Shown here: one piece after another, positions 7,156 to 14,506 of the stretch
Position numbering within the stretch: the first letter of the stretch is position 1
Layout of the letters: every line of letters begins with the position of its first letter
Virus record (IMG/VR): IMGVR_UViG_3300036785_000518
Location: 1 to 63,974 of that record
Length of the DNA stretch: 63,974 bases
From: a virus
Reading direction: 5' to 3' (one strand)
The notes under the pieces: model-generated
Told to the model about the DNA's origin: nothing
Databases searched by the model: none
What the model saw: only the letters and a program-made list of their open reading frames with translations
Translations under genes and position numbers: made by a program

Positions 7156-7703
7156 TGGCGCGGCTGCTTGCATCGTCGTTGGCTGGCCAGATCATCGATC
7201 CCGACTGGTCGCCGCTCGATACTGCCGAGGCACCCGAGTATGTGCCGGTCGCGTGGTATGGCTGGCACGTCGGCGTGCGGCTGATCGAGGCGTTTCGCAT
7301 CCTGGCGCGCATGCCGATGCAGTCGCCGAGCGGTCACAAGACGATCTGGCCGCTGTATCAGTACGACGTGCGGGAATACTACGCCGCGCTGGTCGGCGCC
7401 TCGGGCGAGATTGCCGAAGATTTGCAGGCGGATCGCAATCGCGTGCGGCTGCAGGCTGGCGCGGCTGACATTCAGCGAATGGAGACCGCGCTGGTATGGC
7501 CAGCGCATTTTCTCGGTACGGATCGTTTGCTGTGCGTCGTCGTCAACGAGGTTGCGTTTTTCCGTGCGCGCGGGTTTGATCTCGACCGAATCGCCCATAA
7601 GACGAAACCGCGGTGCTCGACCAATCTGTTACGGCACCGTAATCAGCATGGGCTAGACTTGATCGCCGATGGGCTTCGGCGAGAGCAAGTGCCGGTATTC
7701 TAA
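7155..7703 (+). CDS. Hypothetical protein
   Basis: 182 aa from the ATG at 7155, which shares a base with the preceding TGA. Aromatic-rich (VAWYGWHVGVRLIEAF, IWPLYQYDVREYYAALV) without signal peptide or metal motif. The region around 7560-7700 is less convincing and reads past a natural end. Not recognised. Confidence 0.6.
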   Translation: MARLLASSLAGQIIDPDWSPLDTAEAPEYVPVAWYGWHVGVRLIEAFRILARMPMQSPSGHKTIWPLYQYDVREYYAALVGASGEIAEDLQADRNRVRLQAGAADIQRMETALVWPAHFLGTDRLLCVVVNEVAFFRARGFDLDRIAHKTKPRCSTNLLRHRNQHGLDLIADGLRREQVPVF

Positions 7704-7737
7704 GAAAACAACATGCGTGCAACACGCGGGGGAACCG

Positions 7738-7992
7738 ATGTTAGCGGCGAGAGGACTCTCACCGAAGGCATGGAACGGAAATAAGGCAGACTTTAATCTA
7801 AAGTATAAGCAGCTGCGGAAGGCGGCCGTTGCCGCCGGTCGGCCATTTCCTAATTATAAGACGGCATGCGAGCAACTGGACCTTGCGGTGCGGATTGCCA
7901 ATGAGCAAGGTGAGGTCACGGGCATTAATGAATTTTGGGACTTTGTCTTCAGACCGCCCGAAAAGGTGCCAAAGAAAGCACGTCCGAGATGA
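7738..7992 (+). CDS. Hypothetical protein
   Basis: 84 aa from the ATG at 7738, preceded by GGGGGAAC; an upstream ATG at 7669 lacks a ribosome site. Local G+C is lower than in its neighbours. Basic, helical sequence (FNLKYKQLRKAAVAAG) and a basic C-terminus. Unknown function. Confidence 0.55.
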   Translation: MLAARGLSPKAWNGNKADFNLKYKQLRKAAVAAGRPFPNYKTACEQLDLAVRIANEQGEVTGINEFWDFVFRPPEKVPKKARPR

Positions 7993-8018
7993 AAAATGGT
8001 TGACGGACGAATTTGTGC

Positions 8019-8393
8019 ATGGTTTCTTCGCGCAGGCGCGTGCCCGTGTTAAGCCGTGCTTCGCCCTTTCCTGACAATCCTGACACATTCCGACACATTT
8101 CGTGTGTGGTGTCCGGTTGCGAGTGCACCCGCCCGGCGCCGCCTGGCCTGGACGTTTCCGAGTTCATCTGCCGCGAGCATTGGCGATTGATCCCGCGCCG
8201 GCGGCGGCGTCGCTGGGGCAGGCTCGCAGGGCACTGGCGGCGGTTTGGGCCTGTCAGGGTGCCCGGAGATAGCAAAAACGCGCCAGGGGGCTTCCGGCGG
8301 GCGTGGCGGGCTATCCGGCGGGCTGCGATCGATGCGGCAGCGGCGGATGCTGCCACTCGCCAAACCGGTGCACCGGCCGCCGTGCAACCTTAA
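8019..8393 (+). CDS. Arg-rich hypothetical protein with Cys/His cluster
   Basis: Up to 124 aa; the true start is unclear (ATG 8019, or in-frame GTGs at 8040 and 8106). The conserved-looking core is CVVSGCEC...ICREHW, a possible zinc site, followed by an Arg-rich helix and AWRAIRRAAIDAAA. I have the impression this layout recurs in alphaproteobacterial phages, but I cannot name a family. It converges end-to-end with the leftward operon three bases later. Confidence 0.55.
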   Translation: MVSSRRRVPVLSRASPFPDNPDTFRHISCVVSGCECTRPAPPGLDVSEFICREHWRLIPRRRRRRWGRLAGHWRRFGPVRVPGDSKNAPGGFRRAWRAIRRAAIDAAAADAATRQTGAPAAVQP

Positions 8394-8396
8394 GGA

Positions 8397-8600
8397 TCAT
8401 GTCCACCATCGCTTGAGGCAGTCGTCGCAGAATCGGGCCGAGCCACCGTCCTCTCGCCATAGGATCAGCGGCACGCAATCCCGGCCGATTCCGGCGCTGC
8501 AGTACGAGCAAAGCGCGCTGGGCGGCGCTTCGGGTGCGCTCCAAGCGACGTGATCCCAGTCGAAGCCTGGGCGCGGTTGCAGCGTTCCTTGTGTTTTCAT
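8397..8600 (-). CDS. Small Cys-rich protein, last gene of leftward operon
   Basis: 67 aa. CSYCSAGIGRDC and FCDDCLKRWW give a zinc-ribbon-like arrangement around the strand VPLILWREDGGSARF. The start has TGAGG nine bases upstream. It ends the leftward operon facing the rightward early genes. Function unknown. Confidence 0.65.
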   Translation of the reverse strand: MKTQGTLQPRPGFDWDHVAWSAPEAPPSALCSYCSAGIGRDCVPLILWREDGGSARFCDDCLKRWWT

Positions 8601-8609
8601 AATAGTGCC

Positions 8610-8822
8610 TCACAACTTGTCGATCATCGATTGCAGATCGGTGTGTATATCGGCCAGCATTGCACTGGCGCGGTCGAGCGCGCCGCGCGCCGCGGTGATT
8701 AATTCGCGTATCGTGGCGTCGCGGCCATGGTCTTGTAAATCGCCGAGCAGGCTATCGAGCACCGCAATTGCGGCGTCGGCCTCGGCGAGCGTGAAGCCCA
8801 AGCGGTTGGTATGTTTGGCCAT
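8610..8822 (-). CDS. Hypothetical helical protein
   Basis: 70 aa from the ATG at 8822, which has GGGAG at good spacing. An alternative ATG six bases upstream sits directly on that site. Entirely helical (EADAAIAVLDSLLGDLQ, then ALDRASAMLADIHTDLQSMI), likely a coiled coil or oligomer. Not recognised. Confidence 0.6.
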   Translation of the reverse strand: MAKHTNRLGFTLAEADAAIAVLDSLLGDLQDHGRDATIRELITAARGALDRASAMLADIHTDLQSMIDKL

Positions 8823-8824
8823 GG

Positions 8825-9181
8825 TCATCTCCCGTTGTGCCACTCGAACGGCGGTGGGAATCCGGTTTGGCCGATGCACGGCCACTTGGCCTTGAGCGCG
8901 AGCACGATCATTCGCACCGGTGTTTCATTGCGGGCGATGCGCAGTGCATAGTCGATGGCGAAGTCGGCGATCTCGGGTGGCTGCACCTGGGGCGGGATGC
9001 AGAATTGCTGGGCCGGGATGTAGGCGTCGACCACACCAGCGATGAAGGCGACGCAGGCGATGTGACGCTCGCGTTCCTTTGCTGTGCAGTTGTTCAAGAA
9101 TTCGGGGCCGCTGATGTACAGGGCGGCCGTTGGCGCTGGCGCCATGGTCAGCGCCACCGCCAGAATGAGGGCGCGGATCAT
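8825..9181 (-). CDS. Secreted Rap1a/Tai-like protein
   Basis: 118 aa with a signal peptide (MIRALILAVALTMAPAPTAA). The mature part fits the Rap1a/Tai immunity-protein pattern: YISGPEFLNNC, then CVAFIAGVVDAY, FCIPP and a final WPC, giving several paired Cys in the periplasm. Members of this family neutralise type VI peptidoglycan amidase effectors, but many phage and Rhizobiales homologues are untested. The start overlaps the upstream gene's stop by four bases. A protective or anti-competition role in the infected cell is inference. Confidence 0.75.
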   Translation of the reverse strand: MIRALILAVALTMAPAPTAALYISGPEFLNNCTAKERERHIACVAFIAGVVDAYIPAQQFCIPPQVQPPEIADFAIDYALRIARNETPVRMIVLALKAKWPCIGQTGFPPPFEWHNGR

Positions 9182-9582
9182 TGCTCGGCCTCCATGGCCT
9201 CGACATGCTCTTGATGCAGGCGTTGGCCACAGTGGTCGTCGTGGCAGTACAGATGATTGTTGAGCCATAAGGCGCGCTCGCCGGTCTTGATGACGCGACC
9301 GCATTCGTGGCAGTCAGAAGGGTAGCGGGCTTCGATCCAGCGAAAGTCGCGGATCGACTTGCCGAGGTCGGCGAGAGTTTTATCGAGCGCCTCGTTGAAC
9401 CATATGCGCATCTGTTGGCTGTCACCGCTGCCGAGCAGCGTCGGTGCGAGCAGCGCGGCGAGCACGTAGACCACCTCGTAGACTCTATTGTGGTCGCGCT
9501 TGTCGGATTCGATATACACTTTGATGATAGCGGCTAGGCTTTCCATCAGGTGGCCGGCGCGCATCCCGTCGAGTTCGTTCAT
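9178..9582 (-). CDS. Hypothetical protein with C-terminal zinc-ribbon
   Basis: 134 aa. The N-terminal half is helical and hydrophobic (YEVVYVLAALLAPTLL). The C-terminal half has CHECGRVIKTGERALWLNNHLYCHDDHC, a treble-clef or PARP-type zinc pattern. The start overlaps the HTH gene stop (ATGA). Function unknown. Confidence 0.65.
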   Translation of the reverse strand: MNELDGMRAGHLMESLAAIIKVYIESDKRDHNRVYEVVYVLAALLAPTLLGSGDSQQMRIWFNEALDKTLADLGKSIRDFRWIEARYPSDCHECGRVIKTGERALWLNNHLYCHDDHCGQRLHQEHVEAMEAEQ

Positions 9583-9836
9583 GGCGATTCTTCCTCTCCC
9601 GTGATCTGGCGCACCTGCTCTGGCGTCAGCTCGAAGTGGCGCATGAGTTCGAGTGTCATCACCACGGCGACCGGCGGCGGCCGCGCGCCGCTGAACCAAT
9701 GCCGCACTGTTGAGTCCTTGATGCCGAAGAACGCGGCGATCTGACGTGACGACATGCCGACGGCGGCGGCGAGCGCAGCCAATTCATCGTTGGTGATGCC
9801 GCTATATTCGCGTTTGATCTCCGGTCGGTTTCTCAT
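9579..9836 (-). CDS. HTH transcriptional regulator (Cro/XRE-like)
   Basis: 85 aa DNA-binding protein. The helix-turn-helix is ELAALAAAVGMSSRQIAAFFGIKDSTVRHWFSG, with the recognition helix around residues 33-45, followed by a hydrophobic helix. It probably controls this leftward operon or the early/late switch; a direct target is not visible. Start ATG 9836 overlaps the upstream stop. Confidence 0.75.
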   Translation of the reverse strand: MRNRPEIKREYSGITNDELAALAAAVGMSSRQIAAFFGIKDSTVRHWFSGARPPPVAVVMTLELMRHFELTPEQVRQITGEEESP

Positions 9837-10393
9837 TTGTGCCGCCCTTTTGCTTTGATCGCGTCGCGCAGCGGCTCGTAGACCATAGTGCAAGCGGTGA
9901 GCGGGCGATTCGGTAGGCCATCGCTTCGTAGAGGGCGGACGGTGGATGCCGTGTTGCGAAAGTCCATGGCCTTCTGCAGGCTGCCGAATCGCTGCGCCTG
10001 TGTCGGATCGTCGGTGAAGTCGCCGTCACCGCGGCCGTCGTTGGCGTTGAAGTCGAACATTTTCATCCACATGCCTGCGATCGGGCACGGCGCGCCGTTG
10101 GCGAATCCGATGACGCGGACGACATGATCGATTGGTGCGTTCGCGGCCATGATCGAAGTGATGATGCCGGTGGGGCCGATGATCGCGAAGTTGCAGCCGC
10201 GTCGCTTCAGATCGGTGACGTGGCCGCACTCTTCGCACTTGCCTTCGGCGAAGAACTTGTCCTGCTCTTCGATGGTCTGGCGCGAGCCGCATCCGGCGCA
10301 CGTGAACTTTTGGTGGAAATGGCAGCCGTTATCGAGATATGGCTTTACGCTTTTCATGCAGATTTCGATCGGATAGTCGCTAGGTTGGGTCAT
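9833..10393 (-). CDS. Hypothetical zinc-ribbon protein
   Basis: 186 aa. N-terminal zinc ribbon CAGCGSRQTI...CEECGHVTDL, then a central beta-rich segment (FAIIGPTGIITSIM) and a basic C-terminal tail. No enzyme motif recognised. The start overlaps the end of the preceding interrupted reading frame by 14 bases. Confidence 0.65.
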   Translation of the reverse strand: MTQPSDYPIEICMKSVKPYLDNGCHFHQKFTCAGCGSRQTIEEQDKFFAEGKCEECGHVTDLKRRGCNFAIIGPTGIITSIMAANAPIDHVVRVIGFANGAPCPIAGMWMKMFDFNANDGRGDGDFTDDPTQAQRFGSLQKAMDFRNTASTVRPLRSDGLPNRPLTACTMVYEPLRDAIKAKGRHK

Positions 10394-10574
10394 TGGCTTT
10401 CTTCCTCGCTGCGAGCTGGCGCTGGACCTCGCGCCGCTGTTCCAGATTCAGCAGCTCGTCGATTTCGTGCTTGTAATGTTTTGGTCAGACCAGTTTGCCG
10501 TCGACCGTCCCGTACCAGTACACGGCGGCTTTGAAGCGCTTGATCACGACCTTCGGTTTTTCGTCGTCGGTCAT
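10380..10574 (-). pseudogene. Small gene interrupted by an in-frame TGA
   Basis: Reading leftward from the ATG at 10574 gives 29 codons (MTDDEKPKVVIKRFKAAVYW... GKLV), a TGA at 10487-10485, then 34 more open codons in the same frame (PKHYKHEIDELLNLEQRR...) up to a TAG. Both halves look like protein, and W in place of TGA would read GKLVWPKHYK naturally. So this is a gene broken by a single point change, a recoded gene, or two tiny ORFs. The start has no strong ribosome site. Confidence 0.45.
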
Positions 10575-10649
10575 CTGCTGGCTGATGCTATCGTGCGTTT
10601 GTGGCTGGGATAGCCGTTCAGCGCCGCCGCGGCGGACGACGCTGGGCTG

Positions 10650-11243
10650 CTATCTTGCCGTGAAGTAAACGAAGCCGATGTCGGGTATTGACTTTGCGGT
10701 GTAAGTCACATCGCCCAGCTGGCGCGTGATTTCTTTGTTTTTGGCCACAGCGTCGAGCAGGTCCGACACCAGCTTGCCTCTGACGCTTGCATTAGCCTGT
10801 GGGCTTGTTACCTCGACAAGGACGAGCGCCGCCGACATGGCGTTCGCTACGGTTATGGGGGTGTCTTCGGCCAAGCCTGCCACGACGGTGAACTCTTCGT
10901 AGCTATTGTCGTTCTTGGACTGAATTTCCAGCATCATGAGGTCGGTCACATTGAACAGGCAGTTGGTGACGCCTCTGTCGACGAGCGGGTAGCAGCTTGA
11001 TTTCTTCGCATCGAATTTGAAGCCGTGATCTTTGGCCGACTGCTTGAACGCGGCCGCCAGTCGAGCGCTGCCAGCGGGCGTTTCCACGTTTGGAATCTTC
11101 GTCGGCACCGGTGGCGTCTCCGGTACGACGTGAGCGACCTCTTGGGTTGCTGCTTGCGTGGTGGTCTTTGGGTTGCTGCTACCGACGACGACGGCGATCG
11201 TCGCGAGAACAGCAAGACCGAGGACAGTTGACTTTGTGCTCAT
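10650..11243 (-). CDS. Exported or membrane-anchored hypothetical protein
   Basis: 197 aa with an N-terminal hydrophobic segment (TVLGLAVLATIAVVVG) acting as signal peptide or anchor, then a Pro/Thr-rich linker and a globular domain with two Cys (SSCYPLVDRGVTNC) that could form a disulfide. No family recognised. It overlaps the upstream gene by four bases. Likely periplasmic. Confidence 0.65.
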   Translation of the reverse strand: MSTKSTVLGLAVLATIAVVVGSSNPKTTTQAATQEVAHVVPETPPVPTKIPNVETPAGSARLAAAFKQSAKDHGFKFDAKKSSCYPLVDRGVTNCLFNVTDLMMLEIQSKNDNSYEEFTVVAGLAEDTPITVANAMSAALVLVEVTSPQANASVRGKLVSDLLDAVAKNKEITRQLGDVTYTAKSIPDIGFVYFTAR

Positions 11244-11542
11244 GTGTTGGTTTCCTTTTTCTTGGCTTCGAGCGCTTCGATCCGCGCTTCCATTTCCTTG
11301 AGTCCGCTTTCGAGGTTGGCGACACGCAATTTGATGCGATGGATTGCCGAGATGGCGCGGTCCTCGAAGGGGCGTTCGTCCTCGGGTGGCAGGTTCATTG
11401 GGTTTCCTTTCTTGACGATCTCGGTGAGCATGATTTTTGCGATGTCGTGGAGGTCTGCGTTTGCGAGGTGTTCGTTGCCAGGCGCTTCGCGGAGGATTCT
11501 CGCCATTTCGTAGAGTCTGTTGAGGTCGGTGATTTTGGACAT
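11240..11542 (-). CDS. Coiled-coil hypothetical protein
   Basis: 100 aa from the ATG at 11542. The last 45 residues form a strong coiled coil (AIHRIKLRVANLESGLKEMEARIEALEAKKKE). The N-terminal part is helical and acidic. Function unknown. Confidence 0.65.
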   Translation of the reverse strand: MSKITDLNRLYEMARILREAPGNEHLANADLHDIAKIMLTEIVKKGNPMNLPPEDERPFEDRAISAIHRIKLRVANLESGLKEMEARIEALEAKKKETNT

Positions 11543-11633
11543 TGGATCAGCCCTTGCTGTGCCAGCTGGCGCTGCCGTCGCGGCGCTCAGTCGCATTGGG
11601 TGATGGGGAGGGCGTTACCCCTCCCGTGAATGA

Positions 11634-12728
11634 TCAGGCTGCCTCGGCGATCTCGCGCCACTCGGCTTTCGGCAGTTCGATCACCTTGGCGCCGACGCGC
11701 TCCAGCTCGGTGGCCCTGTCGTAGCTATCGACGTCCGCGGACATGCGGGTGACGGCATTGTACAAACCGAAGCGCGACAGCTCGCCGCCCTCGATCAGGT
11801 GCTTTAGGACGCTCTTGCCTTCGGTCTCATTGAGGCCGAGCTTGACGGTTGCGACCTTGACGACCTTTACGACGTCGTCGGAAACGATGTGCTCCTGGCG
11901 GGTGCCCTCGATCTTGTTCACCAGCGCATCGAACTTGACCTGATCGAAGATGCCGCGCACGACGTCGCGGACCTTTGACCACAACGCGGCCTGATCGAGC
12001 CGCTTGGTCTTGTCGGAAAGCATCGCGTAGAGCGCGCCCTCTTCGATCGTGTGCTTCTGGCCGACGTGGGCGCGGCGCATCGACCGCTCGCCGAACGAGG
12101 CGAGGTTGCTGCAGAAGCCGTCATAGGTGCCGCCCTGGACGGAGAGCGCGCCGAGGCCGACCTCGGAGTTGCTGATCGTGATCGCTGGCGACACGATCCG
12201 CACGATGGTATGGCCGCCATCGCCGAACCGCGCGCCGTGCTTGGCCAACTCGCGCGTGACCTTCTTGTCGACCGCCTTGATGTAGAGCCGGCGATCGGTG
12301 ACGTCGCACGACATCACGTCGAGCCCGAGATCGCCGATCACGGGCAGCACCGCGGCGGCGAGGTCCTCGTTTTCCATGTCCGGCGAGAACTTGTCGGACA
12401 GAAAAGCGCGAGCGGTGTTATCGAGCGTGCGCACCATGCGCGGTGCCGGATATTTGCGGAACCACTCATTGACGTTGTTGGCGAGCAGCGCAGGGGCTTC
12501 CGCCAGCATTTTGTCGTAATACTTCGCCGGGATTTCGAGGTGCGTGCCGATCTGGTCGTGGGCGACGCCATTGACTCCGAAGGTGTGTTCGTCGCCGACG
12601 CGGATCGCCGCACCGTTGCCGACTGGCACGAGTTCCATGTGCCGCGTGTCAGCGACGAGGTCGGACTTCGCATTGGCGCGACGCTCGATCTCTTGCGCAA
12701 GTTGGATGAGGGATTTGCCGGTTTTCAT
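11634..12728 (-). CDS. DUF932-family phage/plasmid protein
   Basis: 364 aa matching the DUF932 (TIGR03299-like) pattern: HTFGVNGVAHDQIGTHLEIPAKYYDKML near the start, RAFLSDKF, a central NSEVGLGALSVQGG, and CSN followed by a helical C-terminus. The family is widespread in phages and plasmids and remains without a settled biochemical function. It is the largest gene of the leftward operon. The start is preceded by GGAGACAACACC. Confidence 0.85.
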   Translation of the reverse strand: MKTGKSLIQLAQEIERRANAKSDLVADTRHMELVPVGNGAAIRVGDEHTFGVNGVAHDQIGTHLEIPAKYYDKMLAEAPALLANNVNEWFRKYPAPRMVRTLDNTARAFLSDKFSPDMENEDLAAAVLPVIGDLGLDVMSCDVTDRRLYIKAVDKKVTRELAKHGARFGDGGHTIVRIVSPAITISNSEVGLGALSVQGGTYDGFCSNLASFGERSMRRAHVGQKHTIEEGALYAMLSDKTKRLDQAALWSKVRDVVRGIFDQVKFDALVNKIEGTRQEHIVSDDVVKVVKVATVKLGLNETEGKSVLKHLIEGGELSRFGLYNAVTRMSADVDSYDRATELERVGAKVIELPKAEWREIAEAA

Positions 12729-12831
12729 GGTGTTGTCTCCGTTGGGGTGTCCGGTTGGGTCCGGTCGGCTGGTCGCCGATCAGTGCCGCGGTCTCACGCG
12801 TGGCACGGGGCTGCGATCAATCGCCGTAGGT

Positions 12832-12876
12832 GGAGAGCGGCCCGTGAGGTTTGGGGGCGCCGTTGAGCCGCTCTCC
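12832..12876. repeat. Inverted repeat between two leftward genes
   Basis: GGAGAGCGGC (12832-12841) and GCCGCTCTCC (12867-12876) form a perfect 10-bp stem around a 25-nt loop in the 12729-12912 gap. No T-run is seen on either strand. It could attenuate or stabilise the leftward transcript. No gene was seen in this gap. Confidence 0.5.
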
Positions 12877-12912
12877 GAGACGCTCGCCGGTAGGGAACGG
12901 CGGGCGCCCTAA

Positions 12913-13080
12913 TCACGGACGCGGTTTGGCGTTGTCGTTCTGCGCCAGACGCTCGACTTCTTTTCGCGTCTTTGGCGAGAGCAAATCGAGCATCTGCTCG
13001 GCGTAGGATTTGCGAGGTGCCTTGGTGAGGTGCGGGCTGGCGAGAGCCATCTGGCAGGTCTTTCTCGGTTGCATGAGCAT
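12913..13080 (-). CDS. Small hypothetical protein, first gene of leftward operon
   Basis: 55 aa (or 53 from the ATG at 13074). Basic and helical: AEQMLDLLSPKTRKEVERLAQNDNAKPRP. It lies directly downstream of the promoter at 13117-13145, so it should be the first leftward product. No ribosome site is obvious, so translation could start close to the 5' end of the transcript. Confidence 0.55.
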   Translation of the reverse strand: MLMQPRKTCQMALASPHLTKAPRKSYAEQMLDLLSPKTRKEVERLAQNDNAKPRP

Positions 13081-13116
13081 CCGGTTGAAGGTCGGGGCTG
13101 CGCCACCGACAGGACT

Positions 13117-13145
13117 AATATAGTGGGTTAGTCAGAAAAATGCAA
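13117..13145 (-). promoter_or_regulatory. Sigma70-like promoter for the leftward operon
   Basis: On the minus strand the hexamer TTGCAT (13145-13140) is separated by exactly 17 bases from TATATT (13122-13117). The expected start is about 40 bases before the first leftward gene. It is the best promoter match I found in the window. Confidence 0.6.
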
Positions 13146-13150
13146 GTCGT

Positions 13151-13161
13151 CCTTGTCAAGG
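13151..13161. promoter_or_regulatory. Palindromic candidate operator CCTTGTCAAGG
   Basis: An 11-nt palindrome around a central T, six bases upstream of the leftward -35 element and between the divergent leftward and rightward genes. Its position suits a repressor or activator site, perhaps for the HTH protein at 9579-9836. The link is inference. Confidence 0.35.
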
Positions 13162-13192
13162 TATTAAAGGCTAGCGTTTTCAACGTTTTGCT

Positions 13193-13411
13193 ATGGGGAT
13201 AATCTGGCGCTGCGCGCGCTGCGGTGAGCCTTCCACGGTGATGTTCGAGGCGGCTGGCGGCGCGATTTGCGGCCGCTGTCACCAAAAGGCCAGCGTGCCG
13301 AGGTCCCGGGCACCGCGGCTGCCGCGGCGGCGTAAGCCGGTAAAGCCGCGACGCCGCGCGGGTGCCACGGTGGCGTCTTGCAGTTGCCGTGATCCTGGGC
13401 CAGGGTGCTGA
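13193..13411 (+). CDS. Small zinc-ribbon protein
   Basis: 72 aa. CARC...CGRCHQK forms a zinc ribbon in the first 30 residues, and the rest is very basic (RLPRRRKPVKPRRRAG), suggesting nucleic-acid binding. No ribosome site is clear before the ATG. It is followed 34 bases later by a strong terminator, which supports a real rightward transcript. Confidence 0.5.
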   Translation: MGIIWRCARCGEPSTVMFEAAGGAICGRCHQKASVPRSRAPRLPRRRKPVKPRRRAGATVASCSCRDPGPGC

Positions 13412-13444
13412 GGTACGAAGGATATTGTTACCCCATCGTTTTCA

Positions 13445-13480
13445 AGCCCGCCGGAGAATGCCCCCGGCGGGCTGCTTTTT
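13445..13480 (+). terminator. Rho-independent terminator
   Basis: AGCCCGCCGG (13445-13454) pairs perfectly with CCGGCGGGCT (13464-13473) and is followed by GC and five T's (13476-13480). It ends the rightward transcript of the zinc-ribbon gene. Confidence 0.85.
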
Positions 13481-13492
13481 GGGGATCGCTCG

Positions 13493-13855
13493 TCATGGTT
13501 CCTTTTTGTGGCAGGCTTCGTCTTTCGGGTATTTCCCGCAAAATCCCTGTGCCTGCTGCGTGATCCATTCGCGCGCACCATCCTGGTCGAAATCGCGCCA
13601 AGATTTCTCGTGGCGCACCACTACGGTGCGAGTCTGAAATTTAGGCCCGGAACGGGGGGCCGATGCCCTAGTCATCCCGCCAGAACCCGTGACTAGGCGC
13701 TCGGGCCTGGGCCGCTCGCGTTTTGGCTGATGGCGTTGCACCGCCGGCTGATCGAACTGAGGCCAGTAGGGTTGCGACCATGGCTGCGAATATTGCCATT
13801 GTGCACATGCGGGCGCTGAGATCAGAGTCAGGGTTATGGCGAAGGCGAGCCTCAT
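13493..13855 (-). CDS. Secreted small hypothetical protein
   Basis: 120 aa with a clear signal peptide (MRLAFAITLTLISAPACAQ, cleavage after ACA). The mature part is Gln/Pro/Trp-rich at first, then basic, ending with two Cys (GFCGKYPKDEACHKK) likely forming a disulfide. Probably periplasmic. It is coupled to the membrane miniprotein upstream by an ATGA overlap. No family recognised. Confidence 0.65.
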   Translation of the reverse strand: MRLAFAITLTLISAPACAQWQYSQPWSQPYWPQFDQPAVQRHQPKRERPRPERLVTGSGGMTRASAPRSGPKFQTRTVVVRHEKSWRDFDQDGAREWITQQAQGFCGKYPKDEACHKKEP

Positions 13856-13989
13856 TTACTTATCCATTTCAAGACGATAACGGTTGGCGCTTGTGGCGCC
13901 TGGCCGATCTTGAAGCCGAGCATAGCACCAACTACTGCGGCAAGTGCCGCTGCCAGCAACACGCCTTTTGGTGTGTCCCAGAATGTCAT
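13852..13989 (-). CDS. Single-span membrane miniprotein
   Basis: 45 aa from the ATG at 13989, which has GAGG upstream. One transmembrane helix (VLLAAALAAVVGAMLGFKIG) flanked by short polar ends. A longer version from an ATG at 14043 is possible. Paired with the secreted protein downstream in a two-gene leftward unit; a lysis or envelope role is speculative. Confidence 0.6.
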   Translation of the reverse strand: MTFWDTPKGVLLAAALAAVVGAMLGFKIGQAPQAPTVIVLKWISK

Positions 13990-14041
13990 AAGGTCCTCGC
14001 AGACTTGACCAACTGCCATTGACAACACCACGTTGCAAGTC

Positions 14042-14503
14042 ATGAGCGGACCAAACGAGAAAAACGCTGGACGGAAGCTGGGTCGCGGTGGCGTCACACG
14101 CTTCAAGAAAGGCCAGCAGCGGCTTCCTAACTCGGGCCGCAAGCCGGGCCAGGCCAACCACATGACGATCGCGATGCGCGACGCCGTGGTTCAGGCGATG
14201 GAATACGCTGGCGAGAAACGCTGGAATCGGAAGACAAAAGCGTGGGATAAGGCTGGGCCTGGCGGCATGCTGGGCTACATGATCCACCTCGCCCTGCACA
14301 ACGAAGCGCTGTTCACGCCGTTCGCCCAGCGGGTGCTGCCCATGCACGTGCATGCCACGGTGCAGAATGCCCGTTACAAGACCGAGGACGAGATCAGGGC
14401 GTTGTGCGTGGCCCGGGGCATTTCCTACGACGTTATGATGGAAGCCGCCGAGCCTGCCGAGGGCGAGATGATCGACATCACGCCTGAGCGGCCGGGGGAG
14501 TGA
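14042..14503 (+). CDS. Putative small terminase-like / DUF5681-like protein
   Basis: 153 aa. The N-terminus has a basic Gly-rich stretch (GGVTRFKKGQQRLPNSGRKPGQ) like DUF5681 and terminase-associated proteins. A helical domain follows (MRDAVVQAMEYAG..., GMLGYMIHLALHNEALFTPFAQRVLP). Such proteins often lie just before phage terminases. The large subunit here is 2.4 kb downstream, so a DNA-recognition role is an inference from position and shape. Confidence 0.5.
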   Translation: MSGPNEKNAGRKLGRGGVTRFKKGQQRLPNSGRKPGQANHMTIAMRDAVVQAMEYAGEKRWNRKTKAWDKAGPGGMLGYMIHLALHNEALFTPFAQRVLPMHVHATVQNARYKTEDEIRALCVARGISYDVMMEAAEPAEGEMIDITPERPGE

Positions 14504-14506
14504 GAG

